64,000 nucleotides of DNA, taken from contig CAUJDN010000073.1 in NCBI GenBank assembly GCA_963169195.1, positions 1-64,000 on the forward strand. Direction: 5' to 3'. The position numbers and the translations under genes are program-made. This document shows positions 50,840 through 59,172 of this stretch, piece after piece (within the stretch, counting starts at the first letter, position 1; each line of letters starts with the position of its first letter). The stretch comes from Acidobacteriota bacterium. GTDB lineage: Bacteria > Acidobacteriota > Vicinamibacteria > Vicinamibacterales > UBA2999. Below the pieces are notes generated by a model. The model had not been told where the DNA came from, made no database searches, and saw only the letters and a program-made list of their open reading frames with translations.

Positions 50840-51928
50840 ATGCCCGCCGCGCCCGCACCTGCCGCTGCCGAGCTCAGCCGTGCCCGTGCCGCGCTCGACC
50901 GCTGGGTGCGCGAGTTGATGGCGTGGCACTTCGGTCCCGACACCGGCAGTCCGTTCTGGCTGGACTGGGCGGCCCGGGCTGGCTGGGATCCGCGCCGCGA
51001 GGTCCGGGCCTACGACGACCTCGACCGGTTCGGGCCGTTCCAGGACGAGTGGCTGCGCGGCGGCGATGCGCGCCGGTGGGTGCCGAAGGGCTACGCCGGC
51101 CGGCCCGTGTACGTCTTCGAGACCGGCGGCAGCACCGGTGTCCCGAAGTCGCGCATCAACATCGACGACTTCCGCATCGACTACGCCACGTTCAGCGACA
51201 CGCTGCCGGACGCGCACTTCCCGAAGGGTGCGGACTGGCTCGAGATCGGGCCCAGCGGCCCTCGCCGGCTTCGACTGGCCATCGAGCACCTGGCGCAGCA
51301 CCGCGGCGGCATCTGCTACATGGTGGACCTGGACCCGCGGTGGGTCATCACGCTGATCAAGAGGGGTGACATCGAGATGGTGGAGCTGTACAAGCGCCAC
51401 GTCATCGACCAGGCCCTCACCCTGCTGAAGGCGCACGACACCATCAAGTGCCTGTTCACGACTCCGAGGCTGCTCGAGGCGCTCTGCGAGCGCATCTCGC
51501 TCAGAAAGGCGGGCATCACCGGCGTGTTCTGTGGCGGCACGGAGATGACGCCGCAGTTCCATCGCTTCGCCGTGGAGGAACTGATGGAGGGCGCGTACTT
51601 CGCGCCGACCTACGGCAACACCCTCATGGGCCTCGCCGGCCACAAGCCACCGGAGCCCGGGGACCACTGGGCGGTCATCTACTACCCGCCCGCCCCGCGC
51701 GCGATGATCGAGGTGGTGGACCCCGACGATCCCACGCGTGTCGTGGAGTACGGCGCCACCGGCCGCGTCCGCCTGACGACCCTGACGAAGGAGTTCTTCA
51801 TGCCGCGCTTCCTGGAGCGTGACGAGTGCGAGCGCGAGCGCCCGTGCGCCCGGTACCCGTGGGACGGCGTCCGCAACGTCCGCCCCTTCTCGCGTTTCCA
51901 GCAGGCCGTGGTGGAAGGGGTGTACTGA
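50840..51928 (+). CDS. LuxE/acyl-protein synthetase-like adenylating enzyme
   Basis: A 362-residue adenylate-forming protein. ETGGSTGVPKSR (about 94-105) is the phosphate-binding loop of acyl-adenylating enzymes of the LuxE/phenylacetate-CoA ligase branch, and YFAPTYGNTLMGLAG and GATGRVRLTTLTKEFFMPRFLERDE match the AMP-binding and hinge motifs. It would activate a carboxylic acid and pass it to the aldehyde dehydrogenase encoded next, as LuxE passes acyl groups to LuxC. Two cysteines near the C-terminus could carry an acyl group, but their spacing differs from luminous-bacterial LuxE. First gene of a five-gene operon. Confidence 0.75.
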   Translation: MPAAPAPAAAELSRARAALDRWVRELMAWHFGPDTGSPFWLDWAARAGWDPRREVRAYDDLDRFGPFQDEWLRGGDARRWVPKGYAGRPVYVFETGGSTGVPKSRINIDDFRIDYATFSDTLPDAHFPKGADWLEIGPSGPRRLRLAIEHLAQHRGGICYMVDLDPRWVITLIKRGDIEMVELYKRHVIDQALTLLKAHDTIKCLFTTPRLLEALCERISLRKAGITGVFCGGTEMTPQFHRFAVEELMEGAYFAPTYGNTLMGLAGHKPPEPGDHWAVIYYPPAPRAMIEVVDPDDPTRVVEYGATGRVRLTTLTKEFFMPRFLERDECERERPCARYPWDGVRNVRPFSRFQQAVVEGVY

Positions 51929-51968
51929 CGTTGTCGGGAGCCGGGAACCGGAAACCAGCCCCTTGCCC

Positions 51969-52008
51969 CAGGACCCAGGCCCCCAAGACCCCAAGACCTC
52001 AAGACCAC
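51969..52008. repeat. 8-bp repeat (AAGACCCC), 5 units
   Basis: CAGGACCC, AGGCCCCC, AAGACCCC, AAGACCTC, AAGACCAC in phase between the first and second genes of the operon. G-rich on the minus strand. Confidence 0.7.
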
Positions 52009-52021
52009 TTCCGAGCCATCC

Positions 52022-53461
52022 ATGATCGAGCTGCCCATCCTCCGCTGGGGCCGTCCCTACCAGAGCGTGGATCGCGTGGTGGTGCCGCACGTCCGCACGC
52101 GCGAGCCCTTCGTCGCGATGAGCCAGGCGAACCACGGCCTCATCCGGCGCGACCTGCTGCGGCAGGCCGAGCCGCGCGCGCGGCTGCAGGCCATGCCCGC
52201 GGCCGATCTGGTGGCGGCCGCTCACCGGGCCGCCGAGGCGTTCCTGCACGACACGCTCCCGCTGGGCGGGTCTGGCACGCAGTCGCCGCAGGACTACGTC
52301 GAGCAGGTGTCGGCCACCACCGGCATGCCCTGGGCGAGCGTGCGGCGCAACATGGCCAAGGTGCACGGCGTGCTGAGCCGCGTCGAGGAGGTGCTGGCCG
52401 GCCTCACGCGCGGGCTCGATCTCGCGGTCCTCGACAGCGGCATCGGCACGGCCGATGGTCGCATGCTCAGCTTCTTCGCGCGCGCCGACGCGCTGGGCGT
52501 GGTCCTCCCGAGCAACTCGCCGGGCGTGCACTCGCTCTGGGCCCCTGCCACCGTCCTGAAGATGCCGCTCGTGCTGAAGCCGGGCAGTGCGGAGCCGTGG
52601 ACGCCGCTCCGTATCATCCAGGCGTACGTGAAGGCCGGCGTGCCCGCCGAGGTGTTCGGCTACTACCCGACTGACCACGCGGGCGGCAACGAGATCCTGC
52701 GGTCCTGCGGGCGCGGCATGGTGTTCGGCGCCGTCGCCTCGACGAAGCGCTGGAAGGCGGCCCCGCGCGTGGAGGTGCACGGGCCGGGGTACAGCAAGAT
52801 CGTCATCGGCCCCGACGCCGCGGACGACTGGGAGCGCCACATCGACATGATGGCGGAGTCGATCGCGAACAACGGCGGCCGCTCGTGCGTCAACGCCTCC
52901 GGCATCTGGGTGACGACGCACGCGGATCGCGTGGCCGAGGCGCTGGCGGCGCGGCTCGCGCAGGTGACGCCGCGCGCGGCGGACGACCCCGACGCGGTGC
53001 TGGCGCCCTTTGCGGATCCCGCCACCGCCCACCGCATCTCCGCGACCATCGACCAGGACCTGCGGCCGGCCGAGGGCGGCGACACCCGCGCGGCGCGCGA
53101 CGTCTCGGCGGCGGCTCGCGGCGGCGAGCGCGTCGTCAGCACGCACGGCGGCACGTATCTGCTGCCAACGGTGGTCCGGTGCGACGCCGACCACCCACTC
53201 GCCAATCGCGAGTTCCTGTTCCCGTATGCCAGCGTCGTCCAGGTCCCGGCCGACCAGCTGCCCGACTGCCTGGGCCCGTCGCTGGTGGTGACGTGCGTCT
53301 CGGACGACCCGCGGTTCCGCGCGCGCTTCGTGGCCTCGCGGCACGTGGATCGGCTGAACGTCGGCGCCATTCCCACGACGCAGATCGGGTGGGACCAGCC
53401 GCACGAGGGCAACCTCTTCGAGCACCTCTACGCCCGCCGGGCGATTCAGCGGCTCGCGTGA
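52022..53461 (+). CDS. Aldehyde dehydrogenase-fold acyl reductase
   Basis: A 479-residue NAD(P)-type aldehyde dehydrogenase-superfamily protein. The Rossmann segment is LGVVLPSNSPGVHSLWAPATVLKMPLVLKPGSAEPWTP, and the catalytic cysteine is C289 in GGRSCVNASGI. Its pairing with a LuxE-like activator suggests it works in the reductive direction, converting an activated acid to an aldehyde as LuxC does, although the sequence is not canonical LuxC. It lies 93 bp after the LuxE-like gene across an octamer repeat, and its stop directly abuts the next start. Confidence 0.78.
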   Translation: MIELPILRWGRPYQSVDRVVVPHVRTREPFVAMSQANHGLIRRDLLRQAEPRARLQAMPAADLVAAAHRAAEAFLHDTLPLGGSGTQSPQDYVEQVSATTGMPWASVRRNMAKVHGVLSRVEEVLAGLTRGLDLAVLDSGIGTADGRMLSFFARADALGVVLPSNSPGVHSLWAPATVLKMPLVLKPGSAEPWTPLRIIQAYVKAGVPAEVFGYYPTDHAGGNEILRSCGRGMVFGAVASTKRWKAAPRVEVHGPGYSKIVIGPDAADDWERHIDMMAESIANNGGRSCVNASGIWVTTHADRVAEALAARLAQVTPRAADDPDAVLAPFADPATAHRISATIDQDLRPAEGGDTRAARDVSAAARGGERVVSTHGGTYLLPTVVRCDADHPLANREFLFPYASVVQVPADQLPDCLGPSLVVTCVSDDPRFRARFVASRHVDRLNVGAIPTTQIGWDQPHEGNLFEHLYARRAIQRLA

Positions 53462-54772
53462 ATGCGCCTTCTCCTCCTCTCCGCCGGCGCCGCCTCGATG
53501 TACTGCGGCAGCTGCATGCGCGACAACGCGCTGGCGGCGGCGCTGCTCCGCCGCGGCCACGACGTCACGCTCCTGCCCTTCTACACGCCCACGCTGACCG
53601 ACGAGGACAACGTCAGCCGGAAGCCGCGCGTCTTCTTCGGCGGCATCAGCGTCTTTCTCGAGCAGCACGTGCCGCTCTTCCGGCACACGCCGGCGGTGCT
53701 CGACCGGCTCTGGGACGCGCCCTGGGTGATCAAGGCGTTCTCCAGCGGGTCGATTGCGGTGAATCCCGGCGTGCTGGGCGCGATGACGGTATCGACGCTC
53801 CAGGGCGAGCAGGGGCGGCAGCGCAAGGAGATCGACAAGCTCGTGCACTGGCTCAGGGACGAGCCCCGGCCCGACCTGGTCAACATCCCCTATGCGCTGC
53901 TCATCTCGCTGGCCGGGCCGCTCAAGCGCGCGCTCGACGACGTCCCCATCGTCGTCACGCTGCAGGGTGAGGATCTGTTCCTCGACGGGCTGCCCGAGCC
54001 CTTCCGCGCGGAGGCGCTCGCGCTTATCCGCAGGCACACCTCCGACGTGGACCTCTTCGTCGCCGTCAGCCAGTACTACGCCGACTACACGCGTGACTAC
54101 CTCGGCATCCCGGCATCGAAGGTGCGCGTGGCGCCACTGGGCATCGCCGCGCCCGAAGGGCTGGGGCCCGCGCCGCTCGAACGCCGCCCCTTCACCATCG
54201 GGTACTTCGCGCGCATCGCGCCAGAGAAGGGGTTGGACGTCCTGGCCGCCGCCTACACCCTGCTCCGCCGCGACATGGGCCTGCCCCCCTCGCGCCTGCT
54301 GGCCGCCGGCTACCGCGCGCCGGATCAGCAGGGATACGTCGACGGCATCACGCGCCAGCTCGACGCCGCGGGACTCGGGAACGAGTTCGCGTATCGCGGG
54401 GCGCCCGATCGGGCGGGCAAGTTCGCGTTCCTCCGGGGGCTGGATGCCTTCTGCGTGCCCAGCCCCTACCGCGAGCCGAAGGCGCTGTACCTGCTCGAGG
54501 CCATGGCGGCAGGGGTGCCGTTCGTCTCGCCGCCGTACGGCACGTTCCCCGAGATCGTGAAGGCCACGGGCGCCGGCGCGCTCGCCGAGTCCGGCGCGCC
54601 CGAGCACATCGCGAAGGCGCTGCTCGGCCTGTGGGCCGACCCCGAGCGGGCCCGGGCCCTCGGCGACGCGGGCTACCGCGGCGCGCGCGAGCAGTACACC
54701 GTGGACCACATGGCCGCGCGCGTCGAGGCCGTGTATCGTGAGGCCGTGGACCGCTCCGGAACACCGGCATGA
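53462..54772 (+). CDS. GT4-type glycosyltransferase
   Basis: A 436-residue GT-B glycosyltransferase. N-terminal LLLLSAGAASMYCGSCMRDNALAAALLRRGHDV has a CGSC motif typical of an uncharacterised branch found in Acidobacteria and relatives; the C-terminal domain shows IGYFARIAPEKGLDVLAAAY and PSPYREPKALYLLEAMAAGVPFVSPPYG, the ExxxxxxxE nucleotide-sugar site. Its ATG follows the dehydrogenase stop without a gap, so translation is coupled. No membrane segment: it probably acts on a cytoplasmic or membrane-surface acceptor made by the two upstream enzymes. Confidence 0.85.
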   Translation: MRLLLLSAGAASMYCGSCMRDNALAAALLRRGHDVTLLPFYTPTLTDEDNVSRKPRVFFGGISVFLEQHVPLFRHTPAVLDRLWDAPWVIKAFSSGSIAVNPGVLGAMTVSTLQGEQGRQRKEIDKLVHWLRDEPRPDLVNIPYALLISLAGPLKRALDDVPIVVTLQGEDLFLDGLPEPFRAEALALIRRHTSDVDLFVAVSQYYADYTRDYLGIPASKVRVAPLGIAAPEGLGPAPLERRPFTIGYFARIAPEKGLDVLAAAYTLLRRDMGLPPSRLLAAGYRAPDQQGYVDGITRQLDAAGLGNEFAYRGAPDRAGKFAFLRGLDAFCVPSPYREPKALYLLEAMAAGVPFVSPPYGTFPEIVKATGAGALAESGAPEHIAKALLGLWADPERARALGDAGYRGAREQYTVDHMAARVEAVYREAVDRSGTPA

Positions 54773-54878
54773 CCGGCCGCCCTGTCCTCTTTCGATCGTC
54801 CGCCGTTGTTCGTGCGTACCCTCGTGTCCTTCGTGTGCGTCGTGTTCCGGTGAACGCCACTCGTCGGGAGGTGCCCGC

Positions 54879-55544
54879 GTGCTGATCCTCTCGGCCATCA
54901 CCAAGGAGTACCCCACGGCCGCGGGGACCCTCCGCGTCCTGGACGGCGTCAGCCTCCGACTCGCCACCGGGGAGGCCGCGGTCATCACCGGGCCATCGGG
55001 CTCGGGCAAGAGCACGCTGCTCTACATCGCCGGCGGCCTCGAGCGGCCGACGTCCGGCACGGTGGAGCTCGACGGCACGAACCCGTATGCGCTCTCCGGC
55101 GACGCGCTGGCCCGCTTCCGCAACCGCGAAGTGGGCTTCGTGTTCCAGGATCACTGCCTCCTGCCGCAGCTCACGGTCCTGGAGAACACGCTGGTGCCGA
55201 CGCTGGTCGGGGAGCCCGATCCCGATGCGCGGGATCGGGCCAGGGTGCTGCTGACCGCCGTCGGCCTCGAGCCTCGCGCCCATCACCGGCCCGCGGAGCT
55301 CTCCGGCGGGGAGAAGCAGCGCGCGGCCATCGCGCGCGCGCTCATCCGCAGCCCGCGGCTGCTCGTCTGTGACGAGCCGACCGGGAACCTCGATGGCCGG
55401 ACCGCGGAGACGGTGGCCGACGTGCTGCTGCGGCTGCAGGTCCAGCAGCACGCCACCCTGCTCGTGGTGACCCACAGCGCGGCGCTGGCGGGGCGCTTCG
55501 CGAGGCGCCTGGCCATGGCCGGGGGCCGGCTCGAGGAGGCGTGA
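54879..55544 (+). CDS. LolD/MacB-type ABC transporter ATPase
   Basis: A 221-residue ATPase of the LolD/MacB/FtsE subfamily: Walker A GPSGSGKST (38-46), Q-loop FVFQDHCLLPQLTVLENT, signature LSGGEKQRAAIARAL, Walker B LLVCDEPTGNLD, H-loop VVTHS. These ATPases do not import; they drive mechanotransmission with FtsX-like permeases to extract lipoproteins or expel molecules. GTG 54879 is set by GGGAGG six bases before. The permease gene begins one base after its stop. Confidence 0.88.
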   Translation: MLILSAITKEYPTAAGTLRVLDGVSLRLATGEAAVITGPSGSGKSTLLYIAGGLERPTSGTVELDGTNPYALSGDALARFRNREVGFVFQDHCLLPQLTVLENTLVPTLVGEPDPDARDRARVLLTAVGLEPRAHHRPAELSGGEKQRAAIARALIRSPRLLVCDEPTGNLDGRTAETVADVLLRLQVQQHATLLVVTHSAALAGRFARRLAMAGGRLEEA

Positions 55545-55545
55545 C

Positions 55546-58500
55546 GTGTCGATGACGCGCGCGTCGCTCTGGCATTACCGGGCCATTCACGCCCTGGTGG
55601 CGGTGGGGATCGCGGTGGCCGTGGCCGTGCTCGCCGGGGCGCTGCTGGTGGGCGCCTCGGTGCGGGCGAGCCTGCGCGACCTCGCGATCCAGCGCCTCGG
55701 CGCGGCGGACATCGCCATCTCGACCGCCACGAGCGTCTCGGCGCGTCTCGGCGCCGCTATGGTAATGGCCGCGCCCGACGTCATCCGGCAGGCCGCCAGT
55801 CTCGTGGCCACCACCGGCACGGCGGCGCACGCGGACTCGGGCCGCACGGCCTCGCGCGTGCAGGTCTACGGGGTGGACGAGGCTTTCTGGGCCTTTCACG
55901 GCGTGCAGCCGGTGACGCTCTCGGCACGCGAGGCGGCCATCAGCGAGGGCCTGGCCCGCGAGCTCGGCGCCAGCGACGGCGACGCCATCGTCCTGCGCGT
56001 CAGCGGCCCCTCCGAGATCCCGCTCGGCACCCTGCAGGGCCGGCGCGACGACGGGGGCGCGCGCCTGCGCGTGACGGTCGCGCGCGCGCTCGGCGCGGCC
56101 CGGATGGGCGAGTTCTCCCTGGTGCCGGGCCAGGGCCCGGTCCACGCGGTGTTCGTCCCCCTCGCGCTGCTGCAGCGCGCGCTGAACATGCCGGCACGCG
56201 TGAACACGACGCTGCTGCAGCTCGCGCCGCGCGACGGCTCGGCCACCCCCGCCACGGTGCCGCTGGCCGCCGTGACCAGGGCCTGGCTGGCCAGCGCGTC
56301 GCTGCCCGATCACGGCCTGCGCGTCCGACGTGTCCCCGGCGATCGGGTGATGGCGCTCGAAGGCCTTGGCGGCTTCATCAGCCCGGACGTCGTCGCCCGC
56401 GTGCAGCAGGCCCTGGCCCGCGTCAACCGCCCGGGCGTGCCGGCCCTCACCTACGTGGCCAATGCCATCCGCATCGGCGATCGCACGACGCCCTACTCCA
56501 CCGTCACCGCGGTGGACGTGGACGGCTACAACCGGCTCTCCGTGCCCACCGGCCCCCCGGCGCCGGGCACCGATGCGATGAGCGATGGCGACCCGCTGGT
56601 CCGGGGCGCGCTGGAAGTGCGCGTGGGTCGCGGGGGCACGCGCGTCGGGCGCGTGCAGGTGACCGAGGCGCCCCCGCGGCCAGGCGCGCAGGCACGGCGC
56701 GCGCGCGAGCCGTCGCGCGCGCCCGAGGCGGCCGAGCCGCCCACCGACGGCCATCTCTGGCTCAACGAATGGGCCGCCGACGATCTCGACGCGCACGTCG
56801 GCGATACGGTGCGCCTCGAGTACTTCGTGTGGACCGACGAGGGCGGGCTCGAGTCGAGGAGTGCGTCGTTCGCGCTGCGGGGCATCCTGCCGATGATGCG
56901 CATCGGCGGTGACCGCACGCTCACCCCCGACTATCCCGGCATCACCGATGCCCCCGACCTGACCGCGTGGGATCCGCCGTTCCCCGTGGACCTCTCGATG
57001 GTGCGGCGGAAGGACGAAGCCTACTGGGACCAGTGGCGCGGGGCACCGAAGGCGTTCGTGCCCCTCGAGGTGGGCCAGCGCCTGTGGGGCTCGCGCTTCG
57101 GCAGCGTCTCGTCCATCAGGTTCGCCCTTCGCGACGTGGACGCCGTCACCGCCGCCGTGCGGGCCGAGATGAGCAGCCAGGTGGTGGCCCGCGCCGTCCG
57201 GGCCGAGGCGTTGGCGGCGGCCGAAGGCACCACGGACTTCGGCGAGTACTTCCTCTACTTCTCCTTCTTCCTGGTCGTGTCCGCCCTGCTCATCGCGTAC
57301 CTGTTCTTCGCGCTCGGCGTGGAGCAGCGCGCGCGGGACGTCGGGCTGCTCGCCGCCGTCGGCTACACGCCCCGCGACGTGCGCGCCATGTTCCTGCGGG
57401 AGGGCACGATCGTCGCCGCCGCTGGCGCGGCCCTCGGGGTCGCCGGCGCCATCGGGTACGCCGCGGCCATCATGGTCGGGCTGCGCACGTGGTGGGTGGA
57501 TGCCGTCGGCACCACGGCCCTGTCGCTGCACGTGGATCCCGTCGCGCTGGCGGCGGGGGTCGCCGGCGCCGCGGCCGCCGCGCTGGCGGCGCTCTGGATG
57601 GGCACGCGCGCGCTCGCCCGGCACTCGCCGCGATCGCTGCTGCTGGGCGGCGCGGCGGAGTCCTCGCCGGGACATGCCGTCCCCTCGCTCCGCGCCGGGC
57701 TGGCCGTCCTGGCCATCGCCGCGTTGCTGGTCGTGGCCACGATTCGCGCGTGGCTCGGCAGCACGCCCGGATTCTTCGGAGCCGGGGGAGCGCTGCTCGT
57801 CGGCGGGCTGCTGCTGGCCCGCGCCTGGCTCCTGGGCTCCCGCGGGCACGCGGGGGGACGCGGGCGCGTGTGGGCGCTGGGCCGGAGCCACACCCGGTGG
57901 CGACCGGCCCGCACGACGCTCACGCTCTCCCTCATCGCCTTCGCCACCTTCGTGCTCGTGAGCGTCGTCGCGTTCCGCCGCGACGCCTCGGACACGTCGC
58001 TCGATCGCGACGGAGGAACCGGGGGATTCGCCCTGATGGCGGAGTCGGCCGTGCCGCTGATGCACGATCCGAACACGGCGGCGGGCCGCGACGCGCTGGG
58101 GCTCGATCCGTCCGTGACCGGGCTCGAGGGCATCGCGGTCACGCGCCTGCGCCTCCGCCCGGGCGACGAAGCCAGCTGCCTGACCCTGTACCGGCCCCGC
58201 AACCCGCGCATTGTCGGCGTGAACCCCGCGCACATGGCCGGACGCTTCCCGTTCGCCGACGCGGGCATGGCCGCCGCGGGCACCTCGCCATGGACGCTGC
58301 TGGATCAGCCGCTCGAGGACGGCGCCGTCCCGGCCATCGCCGACCAGACCACGCTCACCTACGTGCTCCACCTCGGCGTCGGCGACACCTTCACGTTCGC
58401 GCCTGACGGCCTGTCTCCCGTCACCTTCCGCATCGTCGCGGCGCTGGCCGACAGCGTGCTGCAGTCGGAGCTGATCATCGGCGAGCAGGGCTTCGTCCGG

Positions 58501-59040
58501 CTCTTCCCCCGCCACGAGGGGTACCGCGTGTGGCTCGTCGAAACGGCCGAGGCGCGTGCGGCGGAGGTGGCCGCCATGCTGGAGGATCGCCTGGCTGATG
58601 CGGGCGTGGACGTCGTGGACACGCGCGAACGCCTCGCCGCCTATCACCGCGTGGAGAACACGTACCTGGCCACGTTCCAGGCGCTGGGTGCGCTGGGGCT
58701 GCTCCTGGGAACCCTGGGCGTCGGCGCCGTGCTCGCGCGGAACGTGCTGGAACGCCAGCGCGAGTGGGCGCTCCTGCGCGCGGTGGGCTACCGGGGGTCG
58801 CACCTGTCCATCATGGTGCTGGCCGAGAGCGCCGCGCTCGTCGGCGGCGGCGTGCTGCTCGGCGCGTCGGCCGCGGCCCTGGCCATCGCGCCCGCGATTG
58901 CCCAGCGGGGCCAGGCACTGCCCCTGGGCGCGCTCGGCGCCGTGCTGGCGGCCGTCGCGGTGGCCGGGCTGCTGTCATCGCTCGTCGCGCTGGCCCTCGC
59001 CACCCGCGTGCCCGTCGTGAGCGCCATCAGGAGCGAGTAG
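55546..59040 (+). CDS. Giant FtsX-like ABC permease
   Basis: A 1164-residue permease with FtsX/MacB-type domains. An N-terminal helix (about 14-34) is followed by a MacB periplasmic-like region, a first membrane cluster (about 565-730, with LLAAVGYTPRDVRAMFLREG, the FtsX hairpin motif), a second periplasmic part, and a second cluster (about 1040-1160, with LLRAVGYRGSHLSIMVLAESAALVGGG). This double-FtsX layout belongs to exporters like the LolCE group, here in one chain. Paired with the ATPase upstream. Its 3' end overlaps a minus-strand truncated gene by 14 bp. Confidence 0.88.
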   Translation: MSMTRASLWHYRAIHALVAVGIAVAVAVLAGALLVGASVRASLRDLAIQRLGAADIAISTATSVSARLGAAMVMAAPDVIRQAASLVATTGTAAHADSGRTASRVQVYGVDEAFWAFHGVQPVTLSAREAAISEGLARELGASDGDAIVLRVSGPSEIPLGTLQGRRDDGGARLRVTVARALGAARMGEFSLVPGQGPVHAVFVPLALLQRALNMPARVNTTLLQLAPRDGSATPATVPLAAVTRAWLASASLPDHGLRVRRVPGDRVMALEGLGGFISPDVVARVQQALARVNRPGVPALTYVANAIRIGDRTTPYSTVTAVDVDGYNRLSVPTGPPAPGTDAMSDGDPLVRGALEVRVGRGGTRVGRVQVTEAPPRPGAQARRAREPSRAPEAAEPPTDGHLWLNEWAADDLDAHVGDTVRLEYFVWTDEGGLESRSASFALRGILPMMRIGGDRTLTPDYPGITDAPDLTAWDPPFPVDLSMVRRKDEAYWDQWRGAPKAFVPLEVGQRLWGSRFGSVSSIRFALRDVDAVTAAVRAEMSSQVVARAVRAEALAAAEGTTDFGEYFLYFSFFLVVSALLIAYLFFALGVEQRARDVGLLAAVGYTPRDVRAMFLREGTIVAAAGAALGVAGAIGYAAAIMVGLRTWWVDAVGTTALSLHVDPVALAAGVAGAAAAALAALWMGTRALARHSPRSLLLGGAAESSPGHAVPSLRAGLAVLAIAALLVVATIRAWLGSTPGFFGAGGALLVGGLLLARAWLLGSRGHAGGRGRVWALGRSHTRWRPARTTLTLSLIAFATFVLVSVVAFRRDASDTSLDRDGGTGGFALMAESAVPLMHDPNTAAGRDALGLDPSVTGLEGIAVTRLRLRPGDEASCLTLYRPRNPRIVGVNPAHMAGRFPFADAGMAAAGTSPWTLLDQPLEDGAVPAIADQTTLTYVLHLGVGDTFTFAPDGLSPVTFRIVAALADSVLQSELIIGEQGFVRLFPRHEGYRVWLVETAEARAAEVAAMLEDRLADAGVDVVDTRERLAAYHRVENTYLATFQALGALGLLLGTLGVGAVLARNVLERQREWALLRAVGYRGSHLSIMVLAESAALVGGGVLLGASAAALAIAPAIAQRGQALPLGALGAVLAAVAVAGLLSSLVALALATRVPVVSAIRSE

Positions 59041-59152
59041 GACTGGGCCCGATTGGGGCATCGGGCATGCGGGGAACCTGCCCCTTGTGGAGCGACGCCC
59101 CGTAGAGCCCCCACGACAACGCCGCCCCGAACGCCAGCACGATCCACGACAT
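59027..59152 (-). pseudogene. Truncated DMT/EamA-like membrane protein
   Basis: A 41-codon frame starting MSWIVLAFGAALSWGLYGASLHKGQV, the conserved N-terminus of a drug/metabolite-transporter-like family (the 'WGLYG..LHKGQV' start). The rest, normally over 200 residues, is absent and the frame ends in unrelated residues inside the end of the ABC permease gene. It lies 20 bp after the receptor stop on the same strand with a weak AAGGA, so it was probably the receptor's operon partner before a deletion. Confidence 0.5.
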
Positions 59153-59172
59153 CGATGAGTCCTTCCAGCAGG

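Noticed and set aside
50840..53461. Bioluminescence operon
   Set aside because: LuxE- and LuxC-like genes are suggested, but there is no luciferase gene and the aldehyde dehydrogenase is not canonical LuxC.
50513..55015. A 1500-codon open frame on the minus strand
   Set aside because: It mirrors three well-recognised plus-strand genes. In GC-rich DNA the antisense frame lacks stops by codon bias; it has no domain signatures and is rich in R, H, G and A.
55342..58803. A 1153-codon minus-strand frame
   Set aside because: Antisense shadow of the FtsX-like permease.
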